NCBI GenBank assembly: GCA_963277665.1
Contig: OY728128.1
Location: forward strand, 1,870,366,988-1,870,430,987
DNA length: 64,000 nt
From: Viscum album
Taxonomy: Eukaryota > Streptophyta > Magnoliopsida > Santalales > Viscaceae
Direction of reading: 5' to 3'
In this document: in pieces, positions 9,270 through 20,685 of the stretch
Layout: each line of letters opens with the position of its first letter
Position numbering within the stretch: position 1 is the stretch's first letter
Made by a program: the position numbers and the translations under genes
The notes under the pieces: model-generated
What the model was told of the DNA's origin: nothing
The model's input: the letters and a program-made list of their open reading frames with translations, nothing else
Databases searched by the model: none

Positions 9270-12200
9270 AGGTAAACTTACTATCCACTCTAAAGTAGAA
9301 AATATTTTATTTGATTGTCGATCCACCCAATCTTTTATTTATGAAGAATTTTCTATGGGTATATCAATATTAACTCCACAATTATATATTGAGTAAGCTA
9401 GTACAACTCCTAATGGAACAATAGTCACATCAACGGTTTATAATTCTTCTCTGGTTGAATTTTTTGGGAAATTTCTTCCTACAAACCTTATGATCCTTCC
9501 TATAGTGGAATTTGATGTTATTATATTCATTTATTAGCTTTCTATATACGGAGATCATATCAATTTCCAAGTAAGGGAAGTCACATTTAATATTCTAGAT
9601 CAATTTATGATAATATATATTCAAGAATAAATAAAACCATCAAGTAGAAATTTCTTATTTCTTATGGGTCTTCATTCCTATAAATGAAGGTTATTTATCT
9701 CAAATGATTGGGAAAAACTCTTGATTAAGAATATCCCCATTGTATAGGAGTTTGATGATGTCTTTCCATAGTAATTGGAAGGTCTTCCACCAAATATTGA
9801 AGTTGTGTTTTCAATAGAACTCATGCCTTGTTCTATGCCTATTTCAAAGACACATTATAGTATGGCCCCAATTGAGTTGTAGTAATTGAAGAAGAAAATC
9901 CAAGAGAATCTTGATAATAGATTCATAATCCCTAGTGCATCACCTTAGGGAGAACCTACTCTATATGTTAAGAGGACAGATAGACCAATGAGACTCTACA
10001 TTCATTATCAAGAACATAACAATATCACTATCAAGAAAAAATATCTTCTTCCTCGTATTGATGAATTATTCAAAAAACTATTATAAGATCAATAAATTTA
10101 CAAGATTGATCTTCATTTAGGATATCATCAATTAAGTGTCAAAATAGATGATATACCAAAGACTTCATTTTGTACAAGGTATGGACAATACGAATTTATA
10201 GTGATGCCTTTGGTCTTTCTAATAAATTTGCTATATTCATGGATCTAATGAATAGATTACTTAGAGATTATTTCTATCATTTTGTGGTAGTCTTTATAGA
10301 ATATATTATTGCCTATTCAAAGTGAAAGGAAGAACATGGAGACCACTTGAGAATTGTACTAAAGTCCCTAAGAAAGGAGACGCTTTATGAAAAATCTACC
10401 AAGTGTAAATTTTGGATTAAGAAAATTTCATTTCTGGGTCACATATTCTCAAGAAAAGGGATATCTGTGGATCCATAAAAAATAGATGTTGTTTAAAGTT
10501 GGAAAAGGCCAAAAACGGTAACTAATATATGAAGTTTTCTTGGTTTTTTTAGATATTATTGAAATTTTGTGAAAAAAATCATGATTATCTAATACACTCC
10601 CCAAGTTTACTCAGAAAGGATTTATGTTTGCATGGATAAATGAATTTGAAGATAATTTTGAAGAGCTAAAAAAAGGTTATCTAGTGCACCTATGCTCACA
10701 CTACCTTATAGTAGAGAAAGGATTGTGATCTATAGTGATGCATCCAAGAAGGGTCTGGGATGTACTACAAAAAAATGATATAGTGATAGCTTATGCCTCA
10801 AGATAGTAAAAAATACATGAGAAAAATTAACCAATGCATGATTTGGAGTTAACTATGGTAATCTTTGCATTAATGATATTGAGGCATTTCATTTATGCTA
10901 AAAGGTGTGAAATTAATACTGATCATAAAATCTTATAGTATAGATTCACTCAAAAGGATATGAATATTTTCTAAATAATATTGTTGGAGTTGAAAAAATA
11001 TTTTGACTTCTAAACACATTACCACACTGGGAAAGTAAACAGGGATGAATATTCTTTGAGCCAACAAGATCATGCTAGCCTATCTGGGATGAGGATCAAA
11101 AAATATACAATATTTATGGATTTTCAAAGGATGGATCTTTAAAATTTCATGTAAGGGGAGAAATATTTTCTTTCCCAAATGAATGTTCGACTATCTGTAC
11201 AAGTAAATATTAAGGAGGTGAAGAAGAAAGATGTATAGATACAAAATAAGGTGATAAATGTTCTTGAATTCAACCTCTATTGTGATGAAGTAATATGTTT
11301 CTTGAATAGAGTTTTTATTCCTCCCATAATAGAATTAGAGAAGGAGCAATAGGACGAGGCTCATAGTTCTTCATTCTCTATTCACCTTAGAAGAAAAAAG
11401 ATGTAAAGGTACCTGAAATAATATTTCTAGTGGGATGGAATGAAAAGAGATGTTTCTGAATATCTCTCTTGATGCATGGATTGATAGCAAGTTAATCCAG
11501 AGAGAGAAATATAAGGTGTTGTTACAACCATCACCCATACCAAAATAGAAATGGTAAAACATCAATATGGACTTTGATGATAGACTTCCCCAGACAACCA
11601 AATGTAGTAATTCTATCTAGGTTATATTTGATTACCTTACGAAGTCGACACACATCATTGCTACTATAAAGTATTTATCTCTTGATCATACTTCTATGAT
11701 ATATATAAAGGAAGTGGTAAGATTACATAGAATACCACTTTCCATTATATCTGATCGGGATTGAAGGTTTACCTCAAAGTTCTGGTGAAGTATTCAGTAT
11801 ACATTTGATAAAGATTTAAGTATCATCACTACTTATCATCCTCAAAAAGGAACCCAATTTGAGAGGACAATTTAAGCTCTGAAAGACATGCTAAGAGATT
11901 TCTATATGGATTTCAAGGGTGGTTGGGATCAACACCAACCTTTGGTGGAATTTTCATACATCAATAACTTTCACCCCAGTATTCAGATGGATCCATATGA
12001 ATCCCTCTATGGAAAGTAGTGCATAACTATAACTTTTTGGGATGAAGTTGGGGAAATAAAGCTATTAGGATCTGATCATGTTGATAAAATGGCAAAAAGG
12101 TCAGATCTATTCAACAACACGAAAGAGAAACTCAGAGTAGACAAAAAAGTTATACTGACAAAAAAAGAAAATTCATAGAGTTTTAATTGGTTATAAGGGC

Positions 12201-12620
12201 TTTCTACTAATATCTCCTTGGAATAGAGTATTGATATTTGTAAATCAGGTAAATTCAATCCCCTGGTATATCAACCCTTTTAAAATTTTGGATCATGTTG
12301 GGAAGGTAGCTTACCGATTTTCACTTCCACTGAATTTCTCAAAATTTCATGATGTGTTCCTTGTATCAATCCTATGAAACTATATAAATAACCCTTTACA
12401 TTTACTAAACTCTAAAGTCGTACCACTGGACAAATATCCTTCTTATGAAGAACAACCAAAATAGATTCTAGATCGTGGTGAGAAAATTCTATGAAACAAG
12501 TCCACTCATTTGGTTAATGTTTTATGGTGGAACTACCAAATTGATAAAGCTATGTGGGAACTTGAGGATGTGATGAGGGAGTGGTATCCTCATCTTTTTT
12601 TCCAAGTGATGAATTTCTAG
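9270..12620 (+). pseudogene. pol of composite element, copy 1 (PR-RT-RH-IN-chromodomain)
   Basis: Domains appear in Ty3/gypsy order, broken by many stops and shifts. Protease: FDCRSTQSFI at about 9310, where DTG has become DCR. RT: about 9840-10600, with [18 protein letters not shown] near 10150; the catalytic box reads [12 protein letters not shown] (10285-10320), so one Asp is Glu and the next Tyr. RNase H: YSDASKKGLGC at about 10730. Integrase: the zinc region has FSIHLRRKKM and WDGMKRDVSEY; the core still encodes all three acidic residues, D at 11570-11572, D at 11753-11755 and E at 11861-11863. The tail has SYEEQP, VNVLWW and REWYPHLF. The terminal TAG is at 12618-12620. Confidence 0.85.
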
Positions 12621-12636
12621 GGAGAAATTCAATTTT

Positions 12637-12647
12637 AGGGGGTAGAA
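12637..12647 (+). other. Polypurine tract before LTR2
   Basis: AGGGGGTAGAA abuts LTR2 at 12648. The same context (GGGTAGAA) stands before LTR3 at 20678-20685. Confidence 0.8.
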
Positions 12648-14522
12648 TGTTACACCCGGATGTTTTTATGAAATATTTTCTTTAAATAATTTTAATTCTT
12701 CATTAACTTGTGTTTCATCCAATCGATGGTTTAAATGAATTTAAAGATGACCTTTGTATAAAATCACCATTATATCCTAGCTATTAGGTTAGCAATAATA
12801 ATTATAACTAACTTATGAAAATAAATTATAAAGTCTTTGGCTATTAACTATTTATGGGAAATATAAATCAATTAGATATTTATATTTTTGAGTGAATTAA
12901 TATTGGTATTGAAATTAATGATATATATATTTTATATACTTAATAATATATTTTTGATATTCAACCAAGGGATATTATAGTCATAGGGTATGAATAAACA
13001 CTATTTGATGTTTAAAAACCTTTATATTTTTAAAAGAGTAATTTTGTGCCATTGAATGGAGAACCCTTTTAAAATTAATATTTTTACACATTAATAATAT
13101 TAATTTGACTACATAACCATGTTATTTTGAAGTAGGATATTGAAATTTACTTTGGATGAATTTATAATATTTTTCTGATAACTTTCAAGTTTTGATGAAA
13201 AGTAAAAATACACAACATTTTATGTGAAAACAAATTTTTTAAATCAAAATAATTTTTATGGTAAAATTATAATATTGAATGATTTAAAATTATAAATATA
13301 ATATATTTTTATAATTCAATATAATTTTTTTCATTATCATTAATTTTACATTGAATCCAAATGTAAAAACATTTAAATTTTTTGCAATGTTTTAGCTTTT
13401 AAAACTCGTTCTCTCTTTCCAAAAATGGGATTAATTTTAATTTAATTACTACAAATTATATGTTTAAAATTCTGAAAAATTTGATTACATATTTGGAATC
13501 AGTGGGTCTAAACTATGTTAAAAGGTTGATTTTATTTTTTGGACTTAATTAATAGTAACTTTTCTAATTATTTTATTAACACAGTTTAGGGTAATCCAGG
13601 TAATTAAAGGTAAAAATAATATTATAAAATTACCTTAAAACCTATAAAAATCCTACTGGATGGTTAAATTAAACCCTTATTTTCTATTATTATAAATGGT
13701 ATCACTTAATGGTCACTTTAAAATTAATATGACATTAATATTATTTAAATCAATGAATGTGAAAAAATGTCACACTCTCTTTTTATATAAGTATATTAAT
13801 TCTAATATATAGATAAGTAGGAGAGAACATAAACTATAGATAGTCTTCAGAAATATAAAAAATTAACTAAATCATAGAAATCTATTTATAATTTTTATAA
13901 ATTAAATAATTTCCATTAAGGATGACACAATAGTGACACATTCATTATTTTATTAATATAAATGTCAAATAAATAATTTTAAAAATATTAAAATAAATAT
14001 AATTTGAATTAATTAAGGTTCTCCAAAAAATTTATAGGTAATTATGACATTTTTGGAGTATATTAAATGTTTTTTTGGAAGTAATATTCTGTGTAGATTT
14101 TATTTAAAATCAAAGAAATGAATAGTGTCAAAATTGACACTATTGATATTTAATAAAAAAATTATGAAATTATTTAAAAATAAAAAAAATATTTAAAAAT
14201 TAAAAAGTAATAAATATAAGGTATAAAATGTCATAAAATATTCATTTATGGTCAATTAACACCATATATGTAAATATTTATAACCCTTAAATATTTATAA
14301 TTTTATTACCACAATTAAAATTAAATAGATTAAATAAGGATAAATCAAAATTATAAAGTTCCAAATAAAAGGAAAACATGTATAAAGTTTATTGGTTGAG
14401 ATTAATTTGACCCATTCTCATCTTAATTTCGAAATAATCCACTTTGGAGGCATTTTAAATTAAAAATTAATCTATTTTAATTTAATAGATTTGGAATTTC
14501 CAAAGGTTTCCCTCCCCTCTCT

Positions 14523-14530
14523 TATAAAAG
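14523..14530 (+). promoter_or_regulatory. TATA box in LTR2
   Basis: TATAAAAG sits in CCCTCCCCTCTCTTATAAAAGG-like context that recurs at 22542 (LTR3), 55750 and 62193 (family F), always at a similar place in the LTR. It is the probable core promoter of the element, with transcription starting about 25-35 bp downstream. Confidence 0.75.
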
Positions 14531-14737
14531 GGCATCTCTCCTTATCTTTTAATCACACCTCTAAAGCCCATTTTGCTCAGCCAACCCCTACCCATTTCCT
14601 CTCCCAACTTCCCTCACTACATACTATAGGGAACACTTTGGGAATAAATCCATCTTAAGGAGACCTTTTGTGAATATAAAAATGAGATACTTGAAAAATA
14701 GGAGGATCAGATACATACGAAGGATATCATACCTAAG

Positions 14738-15830
14738 GTAAGAGATAATTTTGCAGTCTCATTATTATTTGATATTTTTTATACATAATTATTTACTATG
14801 GTATATTTATCATCCACATCCATGTTCCCTAAATATGTAATACTATTTCTATTCTTCTATAATTTTCAAAAGCCAATTTTACCCATTGGTGTTTTTTTTA
14901 CTAAATGGTATGAAAGGAAACATTTTTCGTTATTTCGATATGAGGTACTTTTTTGAAATTTTCCAAAAAAAATGTATGAGGAGAATGTTTTTTTTAACTT
15001 ATACAACATGAATGGATTTTTACTCTTTCTTAATGACTTACTTCCATGAATATTATTTTATAAAATTTCTACTATATTTTAAATTCAATTCTTCACTTTT
15101 AAAATTGCATGGAATTTGGATAAAAGAAAACTTTTTTGAATAATAAAGGATATTTTACTCAAGAATTGATTTCAAGTATTTTATCAAAACTATTATTCTT
15201 TTAAGGTAACATAGGTTTATGTTTCTATCCCTATGATTACTTTTATTTTATTGTGTTTATGATGGAATTATTTTTATGAAATCCATTTATTTTATGTGGA
15301 TTATAATGGAATGATGTTTAAGGAACCCATTTTTTGTTCCTTGGGTTATGCTATAATGAATGGTTTATGTTTTTATGGAACTTGTAAGAATAATTTCATT
15401 ATGAGATGTGTGAGAACTATATCAACCACCAATGCATTGGGAAAATATTTATATATTATGATATAGACATTACTGGAATGAGAAGTAAGTGTGGTTTAAT
15501 AATACAGGGTTGGAACTGTAAGAAAACACGGTCCAATAATGGACTTTTTCCGTTATGATAGTGTTAGAAATTAGTTGAGACTAATATGAAATATTTTTCT
15601 ATGCTTATTTTTATTCCAAAAAACCTCATGTCTTATGTTTTGACTTTTGGGATTATTTCCATTAATTCTTATGAAATTTTATCCCATGACACGATATCAC
15701 GATCTATATGTTGGATAAGACTTCTAAATGTTATGTTCTTATGTCTTATGATTATGATGTGATTGATATTTCACTTTTTTACCCTTAATGAGAATTTGAC
15801 CTCACCCTTTCATATATTTCTTTTCCCTAG
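14738..15830 (+). other. Putative intron inside LTR2
   Basis: The donor-like AAG|GTAAGA begins at 14738, 215 bp after the TATA box. The acceptor, a pyrimidine run then CCCTAG|GTCATG, ends at 15830, 220 bp before the LTR end. The acceptor context AG|GTCAAG or AG|GTCATG is kept in LTR1 (7691), LTR3 (23845) and family F (58654). The donor in LTR3 has mutated to AAG|GA at 22758. If used, it would join a leader exon to the PBS-proximal end. Confidence 0.4.
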
Positions 15831-16052
15831 GTCATGGACAAGGTTATTAAGTAATATATGTTAAAATTGAGTCTAGTTATGAAGAAATAAGTGGGGGACA
15901 ATTTATATTTTTTATACACCAGTTGTTTATGTTTCCCAGTTTCTAAAGACACTATACCTATACAGTCCTGTCATGAATTTATTATATGTTTTAATTAAAA
16001 TACTTTAATTTTGGAGTAATATCAATGTATATAATGTATGGTTCTTTATATT

Positions 16053-16060
16053 TGGTATCA
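16053..16060 (+). other. Primer-binding site, internal region 2
   Basis: TGGTATCA, two bases after LTR2, followed by TAGGAAAGG as in copy 1 (7921 onward). Confidence 0.8.
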
Positions 16061-16349
16061 TAGGAAAGGTATAGTTAACCATTAGAAACTAGGATGAGAA
16101 AGCCTTAGTAAGAACCTTAAGGATATGTCTATGTAGAGGTTTCAATCTTAATGTTTTATAAATGACCATGAATAACCTAGGATATAACCTAAAGTTTCCT
16201 AAATTGAAATTTTATTCTTGATTAAGTGGTTTCCCATTATGATTAGTGTTTCTCACAATATGCTTCAATGTTTTAGTTAATGGATGAATCCCAAAAGAAC
16301 CGTGTTAATGCTGAATGCAATGGGAAATGCAATGATTGTCCTCCAAAGA

Positions 16350-17330
16350 AACCAAATTTCATGGGATATGGAATGAAAAATCTTTTAACTTTTCTCCCAA
16401 AAAATTCTCAAGCTATGAATCATGCATGACATCCAAACAATCAAAGGGGGGAGAAACATTTTGTTCAATTCTTCATGAGGTATTGTCTATCATTTTTTAG
16501 CACGTATTCTGGTCCATTAGTGGCTGAAAAATGGATCAATACCACTAAAAAGATATTTTCAGTTTTACAATGTTCTTAACATGATAAAGTCACCTTTACA
16601 GTCTATCATTTGGAAGGTAAATCAAATAAATGGTGGAATATTATCAAGAATATGAGGAAAATAAATTAAATTGAGTCAATGGAATGGGGTGAGTTCAATA
16701 ACTTAATTTTTAATAATTAATTTCCTTGTATTCTTCAAACATGGATGGAGAAAGAGTTATTTGAACTTAAGAAAATGGATGTTGAATTCGTTTGTACATA
16801 TGAAGAAAATTTATCAAGATTTTCAGTGCACGCTTTTTGAATTATTATCCAACCTGAGAGTAAAAATGATTGATTCTTTAGTGGCTTAAAAAAGTCTCCA
16901 AAAATAATTAGCCATAAGGGAATTTAATAGCTATGATTAAATCATTCTATGTGATCTCAAGGTTTAAATGGATATTGGATTAACCCACCAGTCCTATGGA
17001 TTTGATAAGTAGAGAAAAATGGTATTCAAAGAAAAATCTAAAGACCCCCACTAAATAGAAGATGATTTTTCCATTATGCTCAAAGTGTGGAAATAAACAT
17101 AGAGGAAATTCTCCTAAAGGTACTATTAAATGTTTTCATTGTGGAAAATAAGTTCATCGGATAGTTGAATGAAGACATTATGGGAAAAAAGATGTCTAAT
17201 GTTGAGAACAAAGAAAATTCTAAACAGAATGCACCTCTTACACTTCAATGATACAGGTTCAAGGAAATAGATCATTATTCCAATAAATTCCCTAATACAA
17301 GGATTATTTATGATGATTGATCTCAGCAAA
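16350..17330 (+). pseudogene. gag of composite element, copy 2 (broken)
   Basis: It aligns in order with gag of copy 1. The region from about 16600 gives KWWNIIKNMRK, and about 16940-17020 gives MDIG and SYGFDK. Three zinc-knuckle sites are clear: CSKCGNKHRGNS from 17077 (the last Cys is Ser), CFHCGK-stop-VHRIVE-stop from 17130 (a stop in the middle and TGA for the last Cys), and at about 17250-17290 a third with TGA and Phe in place of Cys and the His kept. Three knuckles are more than the one or two usual in Ty3/gypsy Gag. Many stops and shifts make it non-coding. Confidence 0.75.
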
Positions 17331-17429
17331 ATCTTAATCCCAAAGACAAAGAAAAGATACATATAATCACTATCAGTAATGTGGAGTACAGTAAGTAAGT
17401 GAAAATAGGTACACCTACCATCCACTCCA

Positions 17430-20400
17430 AATTAGAAATTGTTTTATTTGATGATTGATCCACCCATAATTTTATTTATGATGAATTTTTTAGGGGTATC
17501 ACTGTATTACCTCAATAATTAGATTTTATGTTAGCTGTGACATATCCTAATGGCACCACTATAGCATCCAAAGTTTATTATTCTTCTCTAGTTGAATTTT
17601 GTGGGAAAGTACTTCTTAAAAATCTTGTAATCCTTCCTATAATGGAATTTGATGTGATTCTTGGCATGAACTATATTTCTCTCTATCGAGCTCATATCAA
17701 ATTTCTAAGGGAATTCAAATTTCATATTCCAGATCAATCTATGATCAGATATCGATGCAAGTATGGATATAACCTTTTAGTAGAAATCTATTCCATATTA
17801 TGGGTCTTGATTCCTTTAAATCAAGGTTATTTATATCAAATGGATAGGTAGAAACTCATGATTAAAAATAAACCCATTTTATGATATTTTGATGATGTCT
17901 TTCAGATAGAATTTCTAGGTCTTCCACCAAATTATAAAGCTGACTATTCAATAGAGCTCATACTGGTTGTTATGCCTATTTCAAACACACCATATAGAAT
18001 GGCCGCAATTGAGTTGTAGTAATTGGAGAAGAAACTACAAGAGAATCTTGATAAGGGATTTATACTCCCTAGTGAATCACCTTGGGGAGAAAATGTTCTA
18101 TTTTTTAAGAATCAAGATGGATCAAAGAGACTCTACATTGATTATCATGAACATAACAAAATCACTATCAAGAATAAATATCCTCTTCCCCGTATTGATA
18201 ACTTTTTCAACCAACTACATGGAGCTTGATATGTTTCCAAGATTGATCTTCATTCAGGATAACAACAATTAAGGTTCAAAAAGGAGGATATACCAAATAT
18301 GGTATTCCATACAAAGTATAGAAACTATGAATTTATAGTAATGAATTTTGGTATTATTAATTCTCCTACTATCTTCATGGATCTAATGAATAGAGTCTTT
18401 AGAGACTATATTGATAAGTTTTTTTAGTCCTTATAGATGATATTCTTTTCTATTATAAGAGAAAGGAAGAACATGAAGACCACTGGAAAATTGTATTTAA
18501 GACCCTAATAAATGATAATATTTATGAAAGATTTACCCCTTGTGAATTTTGGCATTAAAAAGATTCATTTTTGGGTGGATATTATCGATGTTTTGTGAAA
18601 TATTTTTCATGATTATCTTATCCACTCACTAAGTAGACTTGGAAAGGATTTAAGTCTATATGGACAGAGGAATGTGAAGAGAATTTTAAAGAGCTAAAAA
18701 TAACTCTAGACAGTGCACTTGTACTAACACTTCCTTGTAGTGTAGAAAGGTTTATGATCTACTATGATGCATCCAAGAAGGGTATGGGATGTGTTCTCAT
18801 GAAAAATATTATGTTGATAGCATATGCATCATGGCGAATGAAAATCCATGAGAAAAATTACCTAACTCATGATTTGGAGTAACCTGCGGTAATCATTGCA
18901 TTAAAGATATGGAGGCATTACCTTTATGGTTAAAGTTGTGATATTTATATTGATCATAAAAATTTAATGTATATTTTCACAAAAAAGGAGTTAGATATGC
19001 TCCAAATAATATTGTTGGAGTTGATTAAATATTACAACTTCTCAATACATTACAACCCTGGGAAAGCGAACAAGGTGGAAGATGCTTTGAGTCAACACTA
19101 CCATGCTAGCCTATCCATAATGAGAATAAAAAAAGATCCAATATTTATGGATTTTAAAAGAAATTATCTTAAAATTTTAATGTATCGGGAGAAATCATAT
19201 CTTTATCAAATGAATATTCAACCATCTATACAAGTTGAGATTAAGGAGGCTCAAAATAAAGGTGTAGAGGTACAAAAGATGGTGATAAATGTTCTTGAAT
19301 TCAACCTTAATTGTGATGAAATAATACGGTTCAAGAATAAATTTTTCATTATTCCCATAACGTAATTAAAGACAGAGCTAATGGATGAGGCTCAGAGTTA
19401 TTCATTCTCAATTTACTCTAGAAGTATAAAGATGTATAGGGACCAAAAAGAGTATTTTTGGTGGGATGGAATGAAAAGAGATGTTATGGAATATGTCTCT
19501 CGATACTTGGTTTGTCAGAAAGTCAAGGCTGAGAGACAGAAGTCTAAGTGGATGTTACAACCATTACCCATATCAAAATAGAAATGAGAACACATCACTA
19601 TAGACTTTGTCGTCAGAATTCCTATATCATCCAAAGGCAATAATGTTATCTAGGTCATAATTGATTTCCTTATGAAGTTGGAAAACATCATTTATATTAG
19701 AGAGGATTTATATCTTGATCATCTTCCCATGATATATGTAATGGAAGTGGTAAAATTGCATGGGGTACCACATTACATTATATCTAATCAGGTTCATAGG
19801 TTTACCTTAATGTTCTGGAAAAGTATTCATCATGCTTAGGATACAGAGTTAAGTTTCAAAACTACTTGTCATCCTCAAACAGATAGTCAGTCAGAGAGGA
19901 CAATTTAAACTTAGGAAGACATGTTGAGAGATTTCTTTATGGATTTCAAAGGTGGTTGCGATCAACAACTACATTTGGTGGAATTTTCTTACAATAATAA
20001 CTTTCACTCTAGTATTCATATGGATCCTTATGAATCCCTCTATTCAATAAAGTGTAGAAGTCTAACTTACTAGGATGAAGTTAGGTAAAGAAATCTATCA
20101 AGACCTGATCTTGTTGATTAAATGGTAGAAAATGTCAGATCTGTTCAACAGCACATAAGAGCATCTCAGAGTTGAAAAAAAAATCTATGTTGACAACCAA
20201 AGAAAAGACCTCAAGTTTGAAGTGGGTGATAAGGTGTTTCTATGAATATCCCTTTTTAATAGATTAATGAGATTTGGAAAGAAAGGTAAGCTGATCCCTA
20301 AGTATATCGGCTCTTTTGAAAGTCAAGATCATGTTGGGAAGGTAGCTTACCTATTAGACATCCACTGAATATCTCTTAAGTTCATGATGTGATCCATGTA

Positions 20401-20650
20401 TCTCTCCTAAGAAATTATATACCTAATACTTCACATGAACTAAACTCAAAAGTCATACCACTGGAGAAAGATCTTTCTTATGAAGAACAACCGATAGAGA
20501 TTCTGGATCTTGGTGAAAAAGTTCTGCAAAACAATACCACTAAATTGGTTAATGTTTTATAAAAGAACCACCAATTTGAGAAAGTTGTGTGGGAACTTGA
20601 TGATATGATGGGGGATTAGTATCATCATATGTTTGTTTCCATGTGAAAAA
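17430..20650 (+). pseudogene. pol of composite element, copy 2 (PR-RT-RH-IN-chromodomain)
   Basis: It is better preserved than copy 1. Protease has lost its active site (FDD-stop-STHNF at 17440-17480), but its C-terminal half is open (17528-17851) with MEFDVILGMNYISLY. RT is open at 18023-18229 ([23 protein letters not shown]) and keeps the catalytic pair as LIDDIL at 18430-18445, one frameshift away. About 100 bp are missing at about 18573 compared with copy 1, enough to explain the length difference. RNase H: YYDASKKGMGCVL at 18760 and GKANKVEDALSQ at 19060-19095. In the integrase zinc region, MKRDVMEYVSRYLVCQ (19470-19520) has Tyr for one Cys. The core keeps D at 19603-19605 and E at 19894-19896, but the middle Asp is Asn (19786-19788). 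Confidence 0.87.
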
Positions 20651-20672
20651 ATTTTAGCATGAAATTCACTTT

Positions 20673-20685
20673 AATATGGGTAGAA
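20673..20685 (+). other. Polypurine tract before LTR3
   Basis: AATATGGGTAGAA abuts LTR3; compare AGGGGGTAGAA before LTR2. Its purine run is shortened by mutation. Confidence 0.65.

Larger units (their letters stand above)
12648..16050 (+). mobile_element. LTR2 (shared middle LTR) of composite element
   Basis: It starts TGTTACACCC after a polypurine tract and ends TTCTTTATA before a PBS, so it acts as 3' LTR of copy 1 and 5' LTR of copy 2. It is 3403 bp. It holds a TATA box (14523-14530) in a pyrimidine-rich promoter, a leader of about 215 bp, a donor-like AAG|GTAAGA at 14737-14742 and an acceptor-like TTTTCCCTAG ending at 15830. The order matches LTR1 and LTR3 throughout, with heavy base divergence. 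Confidence 0.88.

Noticed and set aside
17126..17425. 99-codon minus-strand open frame
   Set aside because: It is antisense to the zinc-knuckle part of gag in copy 2.
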